Source: Paludisphaera soli
GTDB lineage: Bacteria; Planctomycetota; Planctomycetia; Isosphaerales; Isosphaeraceae
DNA length: 64,000 nucleotides
Direction: 5' to 3'
Assembly: GCF_011064595.1 (NCBI RefSeq)
Contig: NZ_JAALJI010000026.1
Coordinates: forward strand, 45,377-109,376
How positions within the stretch are numbered: the first letter of the stretch is position 1; each line of letters opens with the position of its first letter. Below, one piece after another: positions 43,644 through 51,217 of this stretch. The notes beneath the pieces are model-generated. The model saw only the letters and a list, made by a program, of their open reading frames with translations, made no database searches and was not told where the DNA came from. Made by a program: the position numbers and the translations under genes.

Positions 43644-44852
43644 ATGACGGAACCGCGAGACGAACGAGGACCCGGCGGGAGCCTCTCCCCGGGCGAGGCC
43701 GCTCGGCTCTCGGAGCACGTCGCCGGGGTCGCCCGATCCGGGCTTCCGCTCGGCCCCGGCCTGCGCGCCCTGGCCGAGGAGTCCTCGGCGGGCGAATTCC
43801 GGCGGTCGCTGCTCGGACTGGCCGACGCCATCGAGCGCGGCGTCCCGCTGGAGGAGGCGATCGAGGGCGAGGCCGGTTCGATCCCGCCCCACTTTCGGGG
43901 CCTCATCCGGGCGGGGCTCCGTTCGGGCGACCTGGGCGAGGTGCTCGGTCGATTCTCCGCCATCGCGTCGATCGGCGCCGAGCTGAAGCGGTCGTTCTGG
44001 ATCAGCCTGGCGTATCCGCTGTTGGCGATCGGTCTGGCCCTGGTGCTGTTCGTGCTCGTGGACGCCCTGGTCGTATCGAAGTTCGAGGATACCTTCAGGG
44101 ATTTCGGCCTGTCGCTGCCGTTGGTGACCGTGTTCCTGTTGAAGCTGTCCCACGCCGTGCGAGTCGGTTGGCCTGCCCTACTGACCCTGGTGCTGGTCCT
44201 CTTCGCCGCCTGGCTGGGCCTCGGCCTGGCGTCGTCTCGGGCGAGGCGCAACAGCCTGTTCGCTCGCATCCCGATCGTCGGCTCGCTCTGGCGTTATACG
44301 GCGTGGACCGAGTTCTGCCACCTGCTGGCGGTGCTCCTGGAATCCCGCCTGCCGCTCCCGGAGGCGCTCCGCCTGACCGGGGCCGGGGTCGAGGACGCCG
44401 ACGTCGACCTCGCCTGCCGGGCCATGGCCAGGCAGGTGGAGCAGGGGGCTTCGCTTTCCGCCGCGATGGCGGGGGGGGCGCCCACGACGAGCCCCGCGGG
44501 CCCGTTCGACCACCTCGTCCCTGGGACCTCCCCGCCGGCGAAGTTCGAGGACGGCCCCCCCCCGGCGACACTGGGCGACTTTGTCGAGGCCAGGGCCGGC
44601 GAGCGGGCGATCCGGCGGGCGATGCCCTCGGGGCTCCCTCGACTCCTGCGATGGGCCGAGGACCGGGCCGCGACCGCCGAGGTCCTCCGCATGGCCGGCG
44701 AGACCTACCAGGCCCGCTCTCGCGCCGAGGCGGCGTTCAGCGGGGCGGTCCTCGCCTTCCTGGCGATGATGGGCGTCTTCCTGGGGATCGCCGTGATGGT
44801 CATCGGGCTGTTCCTGCCGCTGATCTCCATGCTGTCGTGGCTCTCGGGCTGA
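43644..44852 (+). CDS. GspF/PilC-type inner membrane platform protein, copy 2
   Basis: 402 residues. Repeat 1 (SEHVAGVARSGLPLGPGLRALA, then GVPLEEAIEGEAGSIPPHFRGLIRAGLRSGDLGEVL) leads to membrane segments around ISLAYPLLAIGLALVLFVLV. Repeat 2 (FCHLLAVLLESRLPLPEALRLTG) is interrupted by an unusual Pro/Gly-rich insert (~275-310) before the last amphipathic helix and C-terminal membrane helix. I chose ATG 43644; ATG 43599 adds 15 residues. Divergent from copies 1 and 3, so not a recent duplication. Confidence 0.85.
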   Translation: MTEPRDERGPGGSLSPGEAARLSEHVAGVARSGLPLGPGLRALAEESSAGEFRRSLLGLADAIERGVPLEEAIEGEAGSIPPHFRGLIRAGLRSGDLGEVLGRFSAIASIGAELKRSFWISLAYPLLAIGLALVLFVLVDALVVSKFEDTFRDFGLSLPLVTVFLLKLSHAVRVGWPALLTLVLVLFAAWLGLGLASSRARRNSLFARIPIVGSLWRYTAWTEFCHLLAVLLESRLPLPEALRLTGAGVEDADVDLACRAMARQVEQGASLSAAMAGGAPTTSPAGPFDHLVPGTSPPAKFEDGPPPATLGDFVEARAGERAIRRAMPSGLPRLLRWAEDRAATAEVLRMAGETYQARSRAEAAFSGAVLAFLAMMGVFLGIAVMVIGLFLPLISMLSWLSG

Positions 44853-44888
44853 CCCCGCCGCACCGGACGACGAATGAGGAGCCGACGC

Positions 44889-45134
44889 GTGAGAACCTTG
44901 ATGAAGCTGGCGGGACGGCGGGTGTGCGACGATTCCGTCGCCCTCCGGTGGGGCCAGGGGGCGTGCTTCGCCGCCGGGGCCGCGATCTGCCCGGTCGCGA
45001 TCGCGGGACTCGCGCGGATGGGGCCGTCGCGGGTCGAGATGCTCCTCGGCTGCCTGGCGGCCTCGGCCGTGAGCATCGGGCTCGTCGCGATGGGAATGCT
45101 CCTCGGCGTCATGGCCGAGCTTCGGAGGCGTTGA
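44889..45134 (+). CDS. Small two-helix membrane protein within the secretion operon
   Basis: 81 residues from the GTG at 44889, chosen for the GAGGAG seven bases upstream; ATG 44874 is the alternative. Two hydrophobic segments are visible (ACFAAGAAICPVAIAGLARM and LLGCLAASAVSIGLVAMGMLLGVM) with basic ends. I recognise no family. It lies between F copies 2 and 3, with one base between its stop and the next ATG, so it is expressed with them and may be a small platform subunit. Confidence 0.6.
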   Translation: MRTLMKLAGRRVCDDSVALRWGQGACFAAGAAICPVAIAGLARMGPSRVEMLLGCLAASAVSIGLVAMGMLLGVMAELRRR

Positions 45135-45135
45135 C

Positions 45136-46383
45136 ATGGGCCAGCAACAGCCAGGCGGTTCGCCGGAAGGCGGAAGCATCCCGCCCGGGGCGTACCCGGC
45201 GAACATCGAGGAAGTCGAGCCCTGGCGGCTGCGACATCTGCTGATCGTGGTCTTCGCCGTGGCGGCGTTCTTCGGGGCGTATGCATCCATCGGCGGCTGG
45301 GCCGTCGTGCTGCTCATCGTCCTCCTCATGGCGGCGATCCTCGGCGCGGTGGTCGTCGGCGTGCGCGGTCGGGCCGGTCAGCGTTATTCGCTGCTCTGGA
45401 TGCTCGCCATAGCCGCCGACCACGGCATGCCGCTGACGACCACGGTGGAGGCGTTCTCGAGCCAGTACCGCGGCCGGTTCCGCCGCCGGGTCTCGCGGCT
45501 GGCCGCCCACCTGGGGCGGGGCGAGCGGCTCTCCGACGCCATGAGTTCGGTGAGGCGTCTCATCCCGGCCGACCTGGCGATGCTCGTCCGGATGGGCGAG
45601 GAAGGCGACCGACTCGGCCCCACCTTGCGGCGGGCCGCCTTGATGCAGGCGGATCGGTCGCGGAGCGGGGCCACGCTGGCGTCGCAGGCGGGGTACATCC
45701 TCGGGGTTTTTTATGTCGTCCAGATGATCACCTTTTTCCTCCTCTTTTACATCGTGCCGAAGTTCGAGGCGATCTTCAACGACTTCGGGGTGTCGCTCCC
45801 CCCCTCGACGAGGATGCTCATCAATGGTGGGCACTTCCTGACCTCGACCCTGCTCGTGCCGGTCTGGCTCCCGTTGCTCACGCTGATCCTGATGATCGTG
45901 CTGCCGATGGCCCTCGCGGGCGGGTTGGGGATCCAGCCGCCGCTGATCGGGCGTCTCTTCCCGAGGCGGCACGCGGCCATGATCCTCCGATCGCTGGCGA
46001 TCACCGCCGAGGCGAACCGGCCCATCGAGGCGGGCTTGAAGACGCTGGCCCGCTACTACCCGGTCCGATGGGTGCGGAACCGACTGGCGACGGTCGCCGT
46101 CGAGGTCACGCGGGGCGGCGACTGGCGCGACGCCCTGCTGCGCTCGGGGCTCGTCCGGCCCATCGACCACGAGGTGCTGACCTCGGCGACCGCCGTCGGC
46201 AACCTCCCCTGGGCGATGAACGACCTGGCCGACGCGATCGATCGCCGCCGAAATCTGCGACTCGCCCTTTTGACGCAGGCGCTCTGGCCGATCGTGATCC
46301 TGTCGGTCGGGGCGCTCGTGCTGTTCCTGGCGATCGGGTTCTTCACCCCCTTGATCGAGCTGATCGGGAGGCTTTCGGGATGA
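45136..46383 (+). CDS. GspF/PilC-type inner membrane platform protein, copy 3
   Basis: 415 residues. It differs from copies 1 and 2 by two extra N-terminal membrane helices (LRHLLIVVFAVAAFFGAYA and WAVVLLIVLLMAAILGAVVVGV). T2SSF repeat 1 follows (YSLLWMLAIAADHGMPLTTTVEAF, ADLAMLVRMGEEGDRLGPTL) with membrane segments IQMITFF-like, then repeat 2 (ILRSLAITAEANRPIEAGLKTLA) and a C-terminal helix. Its stop overlaps the start of the first pseudopilin gene (ATGA), tying platform to pilins. Confidence 0.85.
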   Translation: MGQQQPGGSPEGGSIPPGAYPANIEEVEPWRLRHLLIVVFAVAAFFGAYASIGGWAVVLLIVLLMAAILGAVVVGVRGRAGQRYSLLWMLAIAADHGMPLTTTVEAFSSQYRGRFRRRVSRLAAHLGRGERLSDAMSSVRRLIPADLAMLVRMGEEGDRLGPTLRRAALMQADRSRSGATLASQAGYILGVFYVVQMITFFLLFYIVPKFEAIFNDFGVSLPPSTRMLINGGHFLTSTLLVPVWLPLLTLILMIVLPMALAGGLGIQPPLIGRLFPRRHAAMILRSLAITAEANRPIEAGLKTLARYYPVRWVRNRLATVAVEVTRGGDWRDALLRSGLVRPIDHEVLTSATAVGNLPWAMNDLADAIDRRRNLRLALLTQALWPIVILSVGALVLFLAIGFFTPLIELIGRLSG

Positions 46384-46802
46384 TCGCGCAACGTAGGCGT
46401 CCGCGTCGCGGTTCGCTGCTGATCGAGGCGGCGATGGCGGCCCTGATGTTGATGATCGCCATGACCGTGATCACGAAGGTGGTCGCCGCCGTCGCCGCCG
46501 AGCGGCGGACCTGGGACCGGCGCCAGGCGGCGTCGGCCGAGGCCGCCAACCTCATCGAACGCCTTTCGGCCCGGAGCTACGACTCGCTCGTCCCCGGTCC
46601 CGTCCAGGACCTGGCCCCGCCGTCGCCGGCCGCGTCGGCGCTGCCGGGCGTCGAGAGGACGGCCGAGGTGACGGACGAAGCCGAAGGCGGCGCGGCCGCC
46701 CGTCGCGTCGCCGTCCAGATCCGCTGGCGAAATCGGGCGGGCGACTGGGACGCCCCCGTCCGGCTGACCACCTGGGTCCATCGCCGGAAGGAGGGGTCAT
46801 GA
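46380..46802 (+). CDS. Prepilin-like protein (GspI/PilV-like minor pseudopilin)
   Basis: 140 residues. It has a short basic leader and a prepilin peptidase site G|SLLIE (Gly-1, Glu+5) followed by a hydrophobic helix (AAMAALMLMIAMTVITKVVAAV). A globular part with LIERLSARSYDSL follows, matching the I-type minor pseudopilin layout. It is probably part of a pseudopilus tip complex with the next two genes. Coupled to the previous and next genes by ATGA overlaps. Confidence 0.78.
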   Translation: MIAQRRRPRRGSLLIEAAMAALMLMIAMTVITKVVAAVAAERRTWDRRQAASAEAANLIERLSARSYDSLVPGPVQDLAPPSPAASALPGVERTAEVTDEAEGGAAARRVAVQIRWRNRAGDWDAPVRLTTWVHRRKEGS

Positions 46803-47341
46803 GCGGCCCGACGAATCGACGCCGAACGGACCCACGACGGGGCGTGACCCTTGTGGAACTGATGGTCTTCCTGACGGCCGTCGCCGTGATGCTGGGGCTG
46901 GGGGTGATGATCCTCGGCCTGGCGATGCGGCTGGAGACGGACGGACGGGCCGCGTTCGAGCGCTCCGAGGCGCTGGGGCGGCTCTCGCGGCGCTTCCGCG
47001 CCGATGTGCATGAGTCGCGTAGCCTGGCCCTCGACGGGACCGTCCTCCGCCTGGAGCCCGGTCCCGGCCGGGCGGTCGAGTACCGCGTCGACGAGCGCGG
47101 CGCTGTAACGCGGGTCGTACTCGACGCCGACAAGGAGTCGGCTCGAGAGCCCTATCGGATCCCGCAATCGGTCGGGGCCCGGCTGGAGCTTCGCGAGATC
47201 GAAGGGCGACGCTTCGCCGCCCTCAAGGTCGACATCCAGGCCCGGAAGGACCGCATCGACCCGATCCGCGCCGTCGAGATCCTGGCCCTGGCGGGGAAGA
47301 CCGCCCCGGCGGGGTTGCAGCCCGAAGGAGCGAAGCCGTGA
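46799..47341 (+). CDS. Prepilin-like protein (GspJ/PilW-like minor pseudopilin)
   Basis: 180 residues. The leader MSGPTNRRRTDPRRG is followed by the cleavage site G|VTLVE with Glu+5 and a hydrophobic helix (LMVFLTAVAVMLGLGVMILGLAM). The remainder resembles the J-type fold (LGRLSRRFRADVHESRSLAL, typical of the extended helix plus beta domain). It should join the I- and K-like neighbours in a tip complex. The stop overlaps the GTG of the next gene. Confidence 0.78.
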   Translation: MSGPTNRRRTDPRRGVTLVELMVFLTAVAVMLGLGVMILGLAMRLETDGRAAFERSEALGRLSRRFRADVHESRSLALDGTVLRLEPGPGRAVEYRVDERGAVTRVVLDADKESAREPYRIPQSVGARLELREIEGRRFAALKVDIQARKDRIDPIRAVEILALAGKTAPAGLQPEGAKP

Positions 47342-47754
47342 AGATCCCTTCCAGACGCTCACGCCGTCGCGGGCTGACCTCGGTGGCCGTCCTGGTCCTC
47401 CTGTTCGTCATCGCCCTGATCGCGACCGAACTGGTCCGGCTGGGAGTCGCGTATCGCGACCGGACCCGCACGCAGGAGCGGGCCGTGCAGGCCGACCTGC
47501 TGGCCGAAGCGGGTGTGGATCGCGCCCTGGCCCGTCTCTCCGCCGAGCCCGACTACCGGGGCGAGCGCTGGGAGATCCCCGCCGGGGCCCTGGGCGCGGC
47601 GACCGGAGACGACCCGGCGGCGTTGGTGACGATCCGAGTGGAGTCGGACCCGAACGGCGGCGCGCCGACGGTCCGCGTCCAGGCCGACTACCCTCCCGAC
47701 CCGCCGCGACGCGCCCGATCGAGCCGCGAGGTCACGCTTCCCGACACGCCATGA
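47338..47754 (+). CDS. Prepilin-like protein (GspK/PilX-like)
   Basis: 138 residues from the GTG at 47338, with AAGGAG seven bases upstream. The leader RRSRRRG is followed by [20 protein letters not shown]. There is no Glu at +5, as is usual for K-type pseudopilins, which cap the fibre tip. The region [30 protein letters not shown] is the PilX/GspK-like helix. It is much shorter than GspK (~320), lacking the large insertion domain. It is directly followed by the DUF1559 genes. Confidence 0.72.
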   Translation: MKIPSRRSRRRGLTSVAVLVLLFVIALIATELVRLGVAYRDRTRTQERAVQADLLAEAGVDRALARLSAEPDYRGERWEIPAGALGAATGDDPAALVTIRVESDPNGGAPTVRVQADYPPDPPRRARSSREVTLPDTP

Positions 47755-47776
47755 AGTTTTATCGAGGAGTCCCGAC

Positions 47777-48721
47777 ATGATCTCGCCTTCGACCGTCCGG
47801 TCCCGTGCCCTCCGCCGCGCGCGGCGGGGGTTCACGCTGATCGAGCTGCTGGTGGTCATCGCCATCATCGCCGTGCTGGTCGCGCTCCTGCTCCCGGCCG
47901 TGCAGTCGGCCCGCGAGGCGGCCCGGCGCGTGACCTGCGTCAACAACCTGATGCAGATCGGCGTGGCCCTGCACAACTACGAGGGCTCGTTCGAGCTGCT
48001 CCCCCCCGGAGTCGTCGATGTGGGGAAGGGGCCGATCCTGGACCGGCCGAACGGCTACGGCTACGGCTGGCTCGCCCGGCTGACGCCCTACATGGAGCTG
48101 AAAAACGTCTACAACCACTTCAACTTCAACATCGGCCTTTATGATCAGTCGAACGTCACGACCCGGCACAACCTGATCCGCACGTTCCTCTGCCCGTCGG
48201 ACGACGCGACCAAGCAGCGCAACGCCCAGGGCCTGCCGGCGACGAGCTACGCCGGGGTGCACCACGACGTCGAGGCGCCCATCGCCGCCGACAACCGGGG
48301 CGTCTTCTTCCTCAACAGCGTGATCCGCTACGAGGAGATCCCGGACGGCACGAGCATGACCATCTTCGTCGGCGAGAAGCTCAATGACGGCTCCGACCTG
48401 GGCTGGGCGTCCGGCACGCGGGCGAGCCTCCGCAACGCGGGAGCGACGCCCAACAGCGCTCGTTCCGGCACGAGGCCGCAGGTCTGGACCGAGGATGGGC
48501 CGGTCGACGCGACCCAACTGCCGCAGCCGGGCGACCCGGCCGCCGATCCCGAGAAGGCGGCCCGTTACGTCGGCGGGTTCGGGAGCCGGCATCCCGGCGG
48601 GGCCAACTTCGCGTTCGGCGACGGTTCGGTGCGGTTCATCAAGGATTCGATCCAGCCCGAGACCTTCCGCCTGCTCGCCAATCGGGCCGACGGCGAGATG
48701 ATCAACGCCGACTCGTATTGA
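47777..48721 (+). CDS. DUF1559 prepilin-like protein, copy 1
   Basis: 314 residues. Prepilin site [22 protein letters not shown], then [14 protein letters not shown] and the family-typical [24 protein letters not shown]. The C terminus holds the [20 protein letters not shown] segment that defines DUF1559. The family is greatly expanded in planctomycetes and is thought to be pilin-like or surface-exposed. A GAGGAG ribosome site precedes the ATG. Position right after the minor pseudopilins suggests it is a main fibre subunit or substrate of this machine. Confidence 0.9.
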   Translation: MISPSTVRSRALRRARRGFTLIELLVVIAIIAVLVALLLPAVQSAREAARRVTCVNNLMQIGVALHNYEGSFELLPPGVVDVGKGPILDRPNGYGYGWLARLTPYMELKNVYNHFNFNIGLYDQSNVTTRHNLIRTFLCPSDDATKQRNAQGLPATSYAGVHHDVEAPIAADNRGVFFLNSVIRYEEIPDGTSMTIFVGEKLNDGSDLGWASGTRASLRNAGATPNSARSGTRPQVWTEDGPVDATQLPQPGDPAADPEKAARYVGGFGSRHPGGANFAFGDGSVRFIKDSIQPETFRLLANRADGEMINADSY

Positions 48722-48749
48722 TCCCCGCGCCGGGGAGGGGAGAGGTCTC

Positions 48750-49709
48750 ATGGAACGCCCGCGCGGGTTCACTCTCGTCGAGCTGATCGTCGTGCTGGGG
48801 ATCATCGTCGTGATCCTGGCCCTGTTGCTCCCCGCCCTTGTGGGGTCGAACGAGGCCGCGCGACGGATCCAGTGCATCAACAACCTGAAGCAGATCCAAC
48901 TGGCGCTCCAGAGCTACCAGGCGACGTTCGACGTGCTCCCGCCGGGCGTCGTCGATGGCGAGCGGCCGTTCTCGGAGACCGCCGCGAAATACCGGATGAG
49001 CTGGGCGGCGTCGCTGCTCCCCTTCGCCGAGCAGCAGGGCATCTACGTCACGCTGAACTTCAGCGCGGGCGCGACCGATCCGGTCAACTCGACGGCGCGG
49101 CTGGCCACGATCTCCATGTTCCGCTGCCCGGACGCCGAGCCGAGGGACACCTGGGCGTCGTTGACCTGGAGGAACGTTATGGGCGCTCCGGCGGTCGCTT
49201 CGGCGCCGGAGATCGGCCGGTCGAGCTACGCGGCGGTGCATCACGAAGTTGAGAAGGCGATCGACGTCGACGACCACGGCGTCTTCTATCTCAACAGCCG
49301 GACTCGCGCGGCGGACGTCTTCGACGGGCTCTCCCAGACCCTTTTCATCGGCGAGGTCTCGGCGCCGACGTCCGGCGGCTGGCTCGCGGGCGGGCGAAGC
49401 TCGCTCCGCAACACGGGGGCCGCGATCAACGCGGTCGAGGCCGCGATGCTGGGCGACGCGGCGAAGTCCGAGGAATGGCTGGCCTCCGCGAAGACCCCGC
49501 TCTCGGTGGAGACCCTCGCAGCCGGCGGTCGGATCGCCCTGCCCCCAGGATACGTCGGCGGGTTCAGCAGCAACCACCGGGGCGACGGAGCGGTCTTCGC
49601 GTTCGGCGATGGCTCGGTGCGGTTCCTGAGGGCCTCGATCGACCCGGTCGTCTATCGCGCGCTGGGCCATCGTTCGGATGGGGAGGAGATCGATGACGAT
49701 GCGTACTGA
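48750..49709 (+). CDS. DUF1559 prepilin-like protein, copy 2
   Basis: 319 residues. The leader MERPRG precedes G|FTLVELIVVLGIIVVILAL, followed by LLPALVGSNEAARRIQ, INNLKQIQLALQSYQATFDVLPPG and C-terminal GGFSSNHRGDGAVFAFGDGS. The usual RHPGG is altered to NHRGD. A middle insertion with VETLAAGG is copy-specific. The last 17 bases overlap the start of copy 3. Homology to copies 1 and 3 is clear but they are well diverged. Confidence 0.88.
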   Translation: MERPRGFTLVELIVVLGIIVVILALLLPALVGSNEAARRIQCINNLKQIQLALQSYQATFDVLPPGVVDGERPFSETAAKYRMSWAASLLPFAEQQGIYVTLNFSAGATDPVNSTARLATISMFRCPDAEPRDTWASLTWRNVMGAPAVASAPEIGRSSYAAVHHEVEKAIDVDDHGVFYLNSRTRAADVFDGLSQTLFIGEVSAPTSGGWLAGGRSSLRNTGAAINAVEAAMLGDAAKSEEWLASAKTPLSVETLAAGGRIALPPGYVGGFSSNHRGDGAVFAFGDGSVRFLRASIDPVVYRALGHRSDGEEIDDDAY

Positions 49710-50604
49710 GGCGCCGGGGCGCCGGCCCGCCGGCTTCACATTGGTCGAGCTGATGATCGTCGTGGGGGTCATCAGCGTCCTGATCTCCCTGCTACTGCCG
49801 GCCGTGCAGTCGGCCCGCGAGGTCGCGCGGCGGAGCCAGTGCACGAACAACCTGATGCAGCTCGGCGTGGCGCTGGAGAACTACGCCTCGTCGCACCGCG
49901 TCTACCCGCCCGGCGTGGTCGACTTCGAGGGGCCGGTGACGAACGACCCGGAGGGCTACCGATTCGGCTGGGCCGCGCGGATCCTGCCGTTTATCGAGCA
50001 GCGGAACGTCTACCACAACCTCAATTTCCAGCTCGGCGCGTTCGCCGACGGCAACGCCTCGGCCGTGGCGATCCGCATCAACACGTTCATCTGCCCCTCG
50101 AATCCGAACTCCCAGGCGATGAACTACGCGGGGTGTCACCACGACGTGGAGAAGCCGATCGACTCCGACGATCACGGCGTCTTCTTCCTCAACAGCCGCG
50201 TCGCCCGCGAGGACCTGGTCGACGGCCCGGCGTTCACGATCCTGCTGGGCGAGACGACGATGTCCTCGGTCTTCGGGACCTGGGCGATGGGGACGTCGGC
50301 CACGCTCCGGAACGCCGGCTGGGGCGTCAACGGCGAGTCCCCGTACGATATCGCGTTCGCCCAGAATCGGTCGCGCTCCGGGGTCGGCGACGCCTTCGAT
50401 CCAGTAATGCTCCAGGCCATGATCGAGGCCGGTGAATTCGACTCGGACCTGGTCGGCGGGTTCGCCAGCCGGCATCCCGGCGGCGCCAACTTCCTGATGG
50501 GGGACGGCACGGTGCGCTACATCAAGTCGCGCGTCGACCGGGTCGTCCTCCGCGCCCTCGCCCATCGCTCCGACGGCGCTCTCGTCGACGGCGACGCCTA
50601 TTGA
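49693..50604 (+). CDS. DUF1559 prepilin-like protein, copy 3
   Basis: 303 residues from ATG 49693, preceded by GGAGGAG; ATG 49678 lies further upstream inside copy 2. The leader TEAPGRRPAG precedes G|FTLVELMIVVGVISVLISL, then [14 protein letters not shown] and C-terminal [20 protein letters not shown]. It ends the plus-strand run. The following 170 bases contain no clear terminator. Confidence 0.88.
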   Translation: MTMRTEAPGRRPAGFTLVELMIVVGVISVLISLLLPAVQSAREVARRSQCTNNLMQLGVALENYASSHRVYPPGVVDFEGPVTNDPEGYRFGWAARILPFIEQRNVYHNLNFQLGAFADGNASAVAIRINTFICPSNPNSQAMNYAGCHHDVEKPIDSDDHGVFFLNSRVAREDLVDGPAFTILLGETTMSSVFGTWAMGTSATLRNAGWGVNGESPYDIAFAQNRSRSGVGDAFDPVMLQAMIEAGEFDSDLVGGFASRHPGGANFLMGDGTVRYIKSRVDRVVLRALAHRSDGALVDGDAY

Positions 50605-50774
50605 GGATCTGGATGTGCTACACGTTGATACGTATGCGAGATATTGCTCTTCGGGGAGGGAGGGGCCGTGCGGCGATTGGTAGAGAGATCGGGCCGCTGC
50701 GCACTTTGCGGCTGATCCGGGGGGGTGGTAGCCTCAACGGCCTACTCACACCACGTTGATCAGAGGACGTTCGG

Positions 50775-51161
50775 ATGAGCGATCGGCTCGACGAGAATAA
50801 GCAGACCGTCCTGAAGTTCTATGACCTGATGTTCAACCAGTGCCGGCCGGCGGAGGCCGTCGAGCGATACGTCGGGGCGACCTACATCCAGCACAACCCC
50901 GCGGTGGCCGACGGCAAAGACGCCTTCATCGCGTACTTTACCCGCATGGCACGGGAGTATCCCGGCAAGCGAGTCCGGTTCGTGCGGGCCATCGCCGAGG
51001 GGGCCTACGTCGTGCTCCACTGCCATCAGGTCTGGCCGGGCGGCCCCGACTGGGCGGGCATCGACATTTTCCGCTTGGACGAGGGCGGAAAGATCGTGGA
51101 GCACTGGGACGTGCTGCAGACGATTCCCGAGCAGGCGGCCAACGAGAACTCCATGTTCTGA
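50775..51161 (+). CDS. SnoaL-like/NTF2-fold protein
   Basis: 128 residues matching the SnoaL-like polyketide-cyclase fold: [52 protein letters not shown] and the C-terminal [19 protein letters not shown]. In this family the fold is often a small-molecule isomerase or hydrolase, or a stress-related protein; the substrate is unknown. A weak promoter (TTGCGG 50706-50711, 17 bases, TAGCCT 50729-50734) may serve it. Converges on the large cupredoxin protein gene. Confidence 0.82.
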   Translation: MSDRLDENKQTVLKFYDLMFNQCRPAEAVERYVGATYIQHNPAVADGKDAFIAYFTRMAREYPGKRVRFVRAIAEGAYVVLHCHQVWPGGPDWAGIDIFRLDEGGKIVEHWDVLQTIPEQAANENSMF

Positions 51162-51217
51162 ACGACCCGCCCCCAGCCGCAACCGCCTCAACGGTCGCCA
51201 GCTTGTCGAGTCCGGCT

